From Deminuibacter sp966424055 (GTDB lineage Bacteria; Bacteroidota; Bacteroidia; Chitinophagales; Chitinophagaceae), in the NCBI GenBank assembly GCA_966424055.1, contig CBJLMB010000032.1:10278-74277 (forward strand): a stretch of DNA of 64,000 nucleotides, read 5' to 3'. The position numbers and the translations under genes are program-made. This document shows, in pieces, positions 63,791-64,000 of the stretch (position 1 is its first letter; every line of letters begins with the position of its first letter). The notes below the pieces were generated by a model. The model was not told the DNA's origin and ran no database searches. It saw only the letters and a program-made list of their open reading frames with translations.

Positions 63791-64000
63791 TTTTAAATTA
63801 AATAATTTTTAATCCATCCTCCTAAATCAGTCATTGCTCTCAAATTGAATACGTTATGGCCCGCCCCTGACCTCTCTTATTCACGGTTACTTATTGCAAA
63901 TTTTATTGATTATCAATCACAATCGGAACAAGAACTAGCGTATATTGTATCCCTGCGGGCAACTGCCTATTGCTGAGTAAATAGATCAATTATATTTTAG

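Overview
The window reads as a chromosomal segment of a Bacteroidota bacterium, most likely a Chitinophagaceae relative (Chitinophaga/Niastella type). The evidence is a SusC/SusD pair with a hybrid two-component regulator, a DGPF-protein/ECF sigma pair, several Bacteroidota-type outer-membrane and AraC proteins, and promoter-like motifs of the TTTG / TAnnTTTG kind. No rRNA, complete tRNA or CRISPR array was seen.

Layout. 0-8.6 kb: the end of a MacB/FtsX-type permease, then stand-alone metabolic and regulatory genes (acetyltransferase, quinone-type oxidoreductase, two VOC proteins, a divergent LysR/metallo-hydrolase pair, a Bcr/CflA-like efflux pump with an AraC regulator). 8.7-22.2 kb: a dense cluster that matches no pathway I know. 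It holds five glycosyltransferases of four fold types, an AMP-forming ligase, a free-standing NRPS condensation domain, a radical SAM/SPASM enzyme, an acyl carrier protein, a membrane-anchored methyltransferase and an outer-membrane receptor. It is arranged as two facing operons plus two flanking glycosyltransferase genes, with a possible transposase remnant between them. This is the best candidate for an undescribed biosynthetic system. 22.9-30.8 kb: a 99-bp tandem repeat array, a DGPF/sigma-factor pair, VOC and AraC genes, a nested palindromic element, the methylcitrate operon prpB-prpC-prpD, and a duplicated repeat downstream.

30.9-38.3 kb: a lipoprotein, a tail-fibre-like gene split by a one-base frameshift in a T run, an AraC regulator, an NTF2-like secreted protein, a GH97 enzyme of the inverting type and a cation/proton antiporter. 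38.8-54.6 kb: a polysaccharide utilisation locus (hybrid sensor/regulator, unknown secreted helical-barrel protein, SusC, SusD, GH130, sugar MFS transporter, second unknown secreted helical-barrel protein). GH130 suggests a mannoside substrate. The logic would be outer-membrane capture, periplasmic trimming, inner-membrane import and cytosolic phosphorolysis or hydrolysis. 54.8-58.9 kb: amidohydrolase, NTF2-like and DHFR-like proteins, and a DJ-1/PfpI protein divergent from a Crp/Fnr regulator with a textbook TGTGA-N6-TCACA site between them.

58.9-64 kb: an AT-richer, gene-sparse accessory tail with a polyvalent-type protein kinase, a MITE-like element, a VOC protein, an SRPBCC protein, an AlkD-like repair protein, an orphan YezG-like immunity gene, and a 3'-tRNA fragment that looks like an attachment-site scar. 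A family of dispersed repeats built on a core resembling CGCGGAACACGCAGAAA occurs at 22.9, 30.4-30.75, 55.8 and 57.1 kb.
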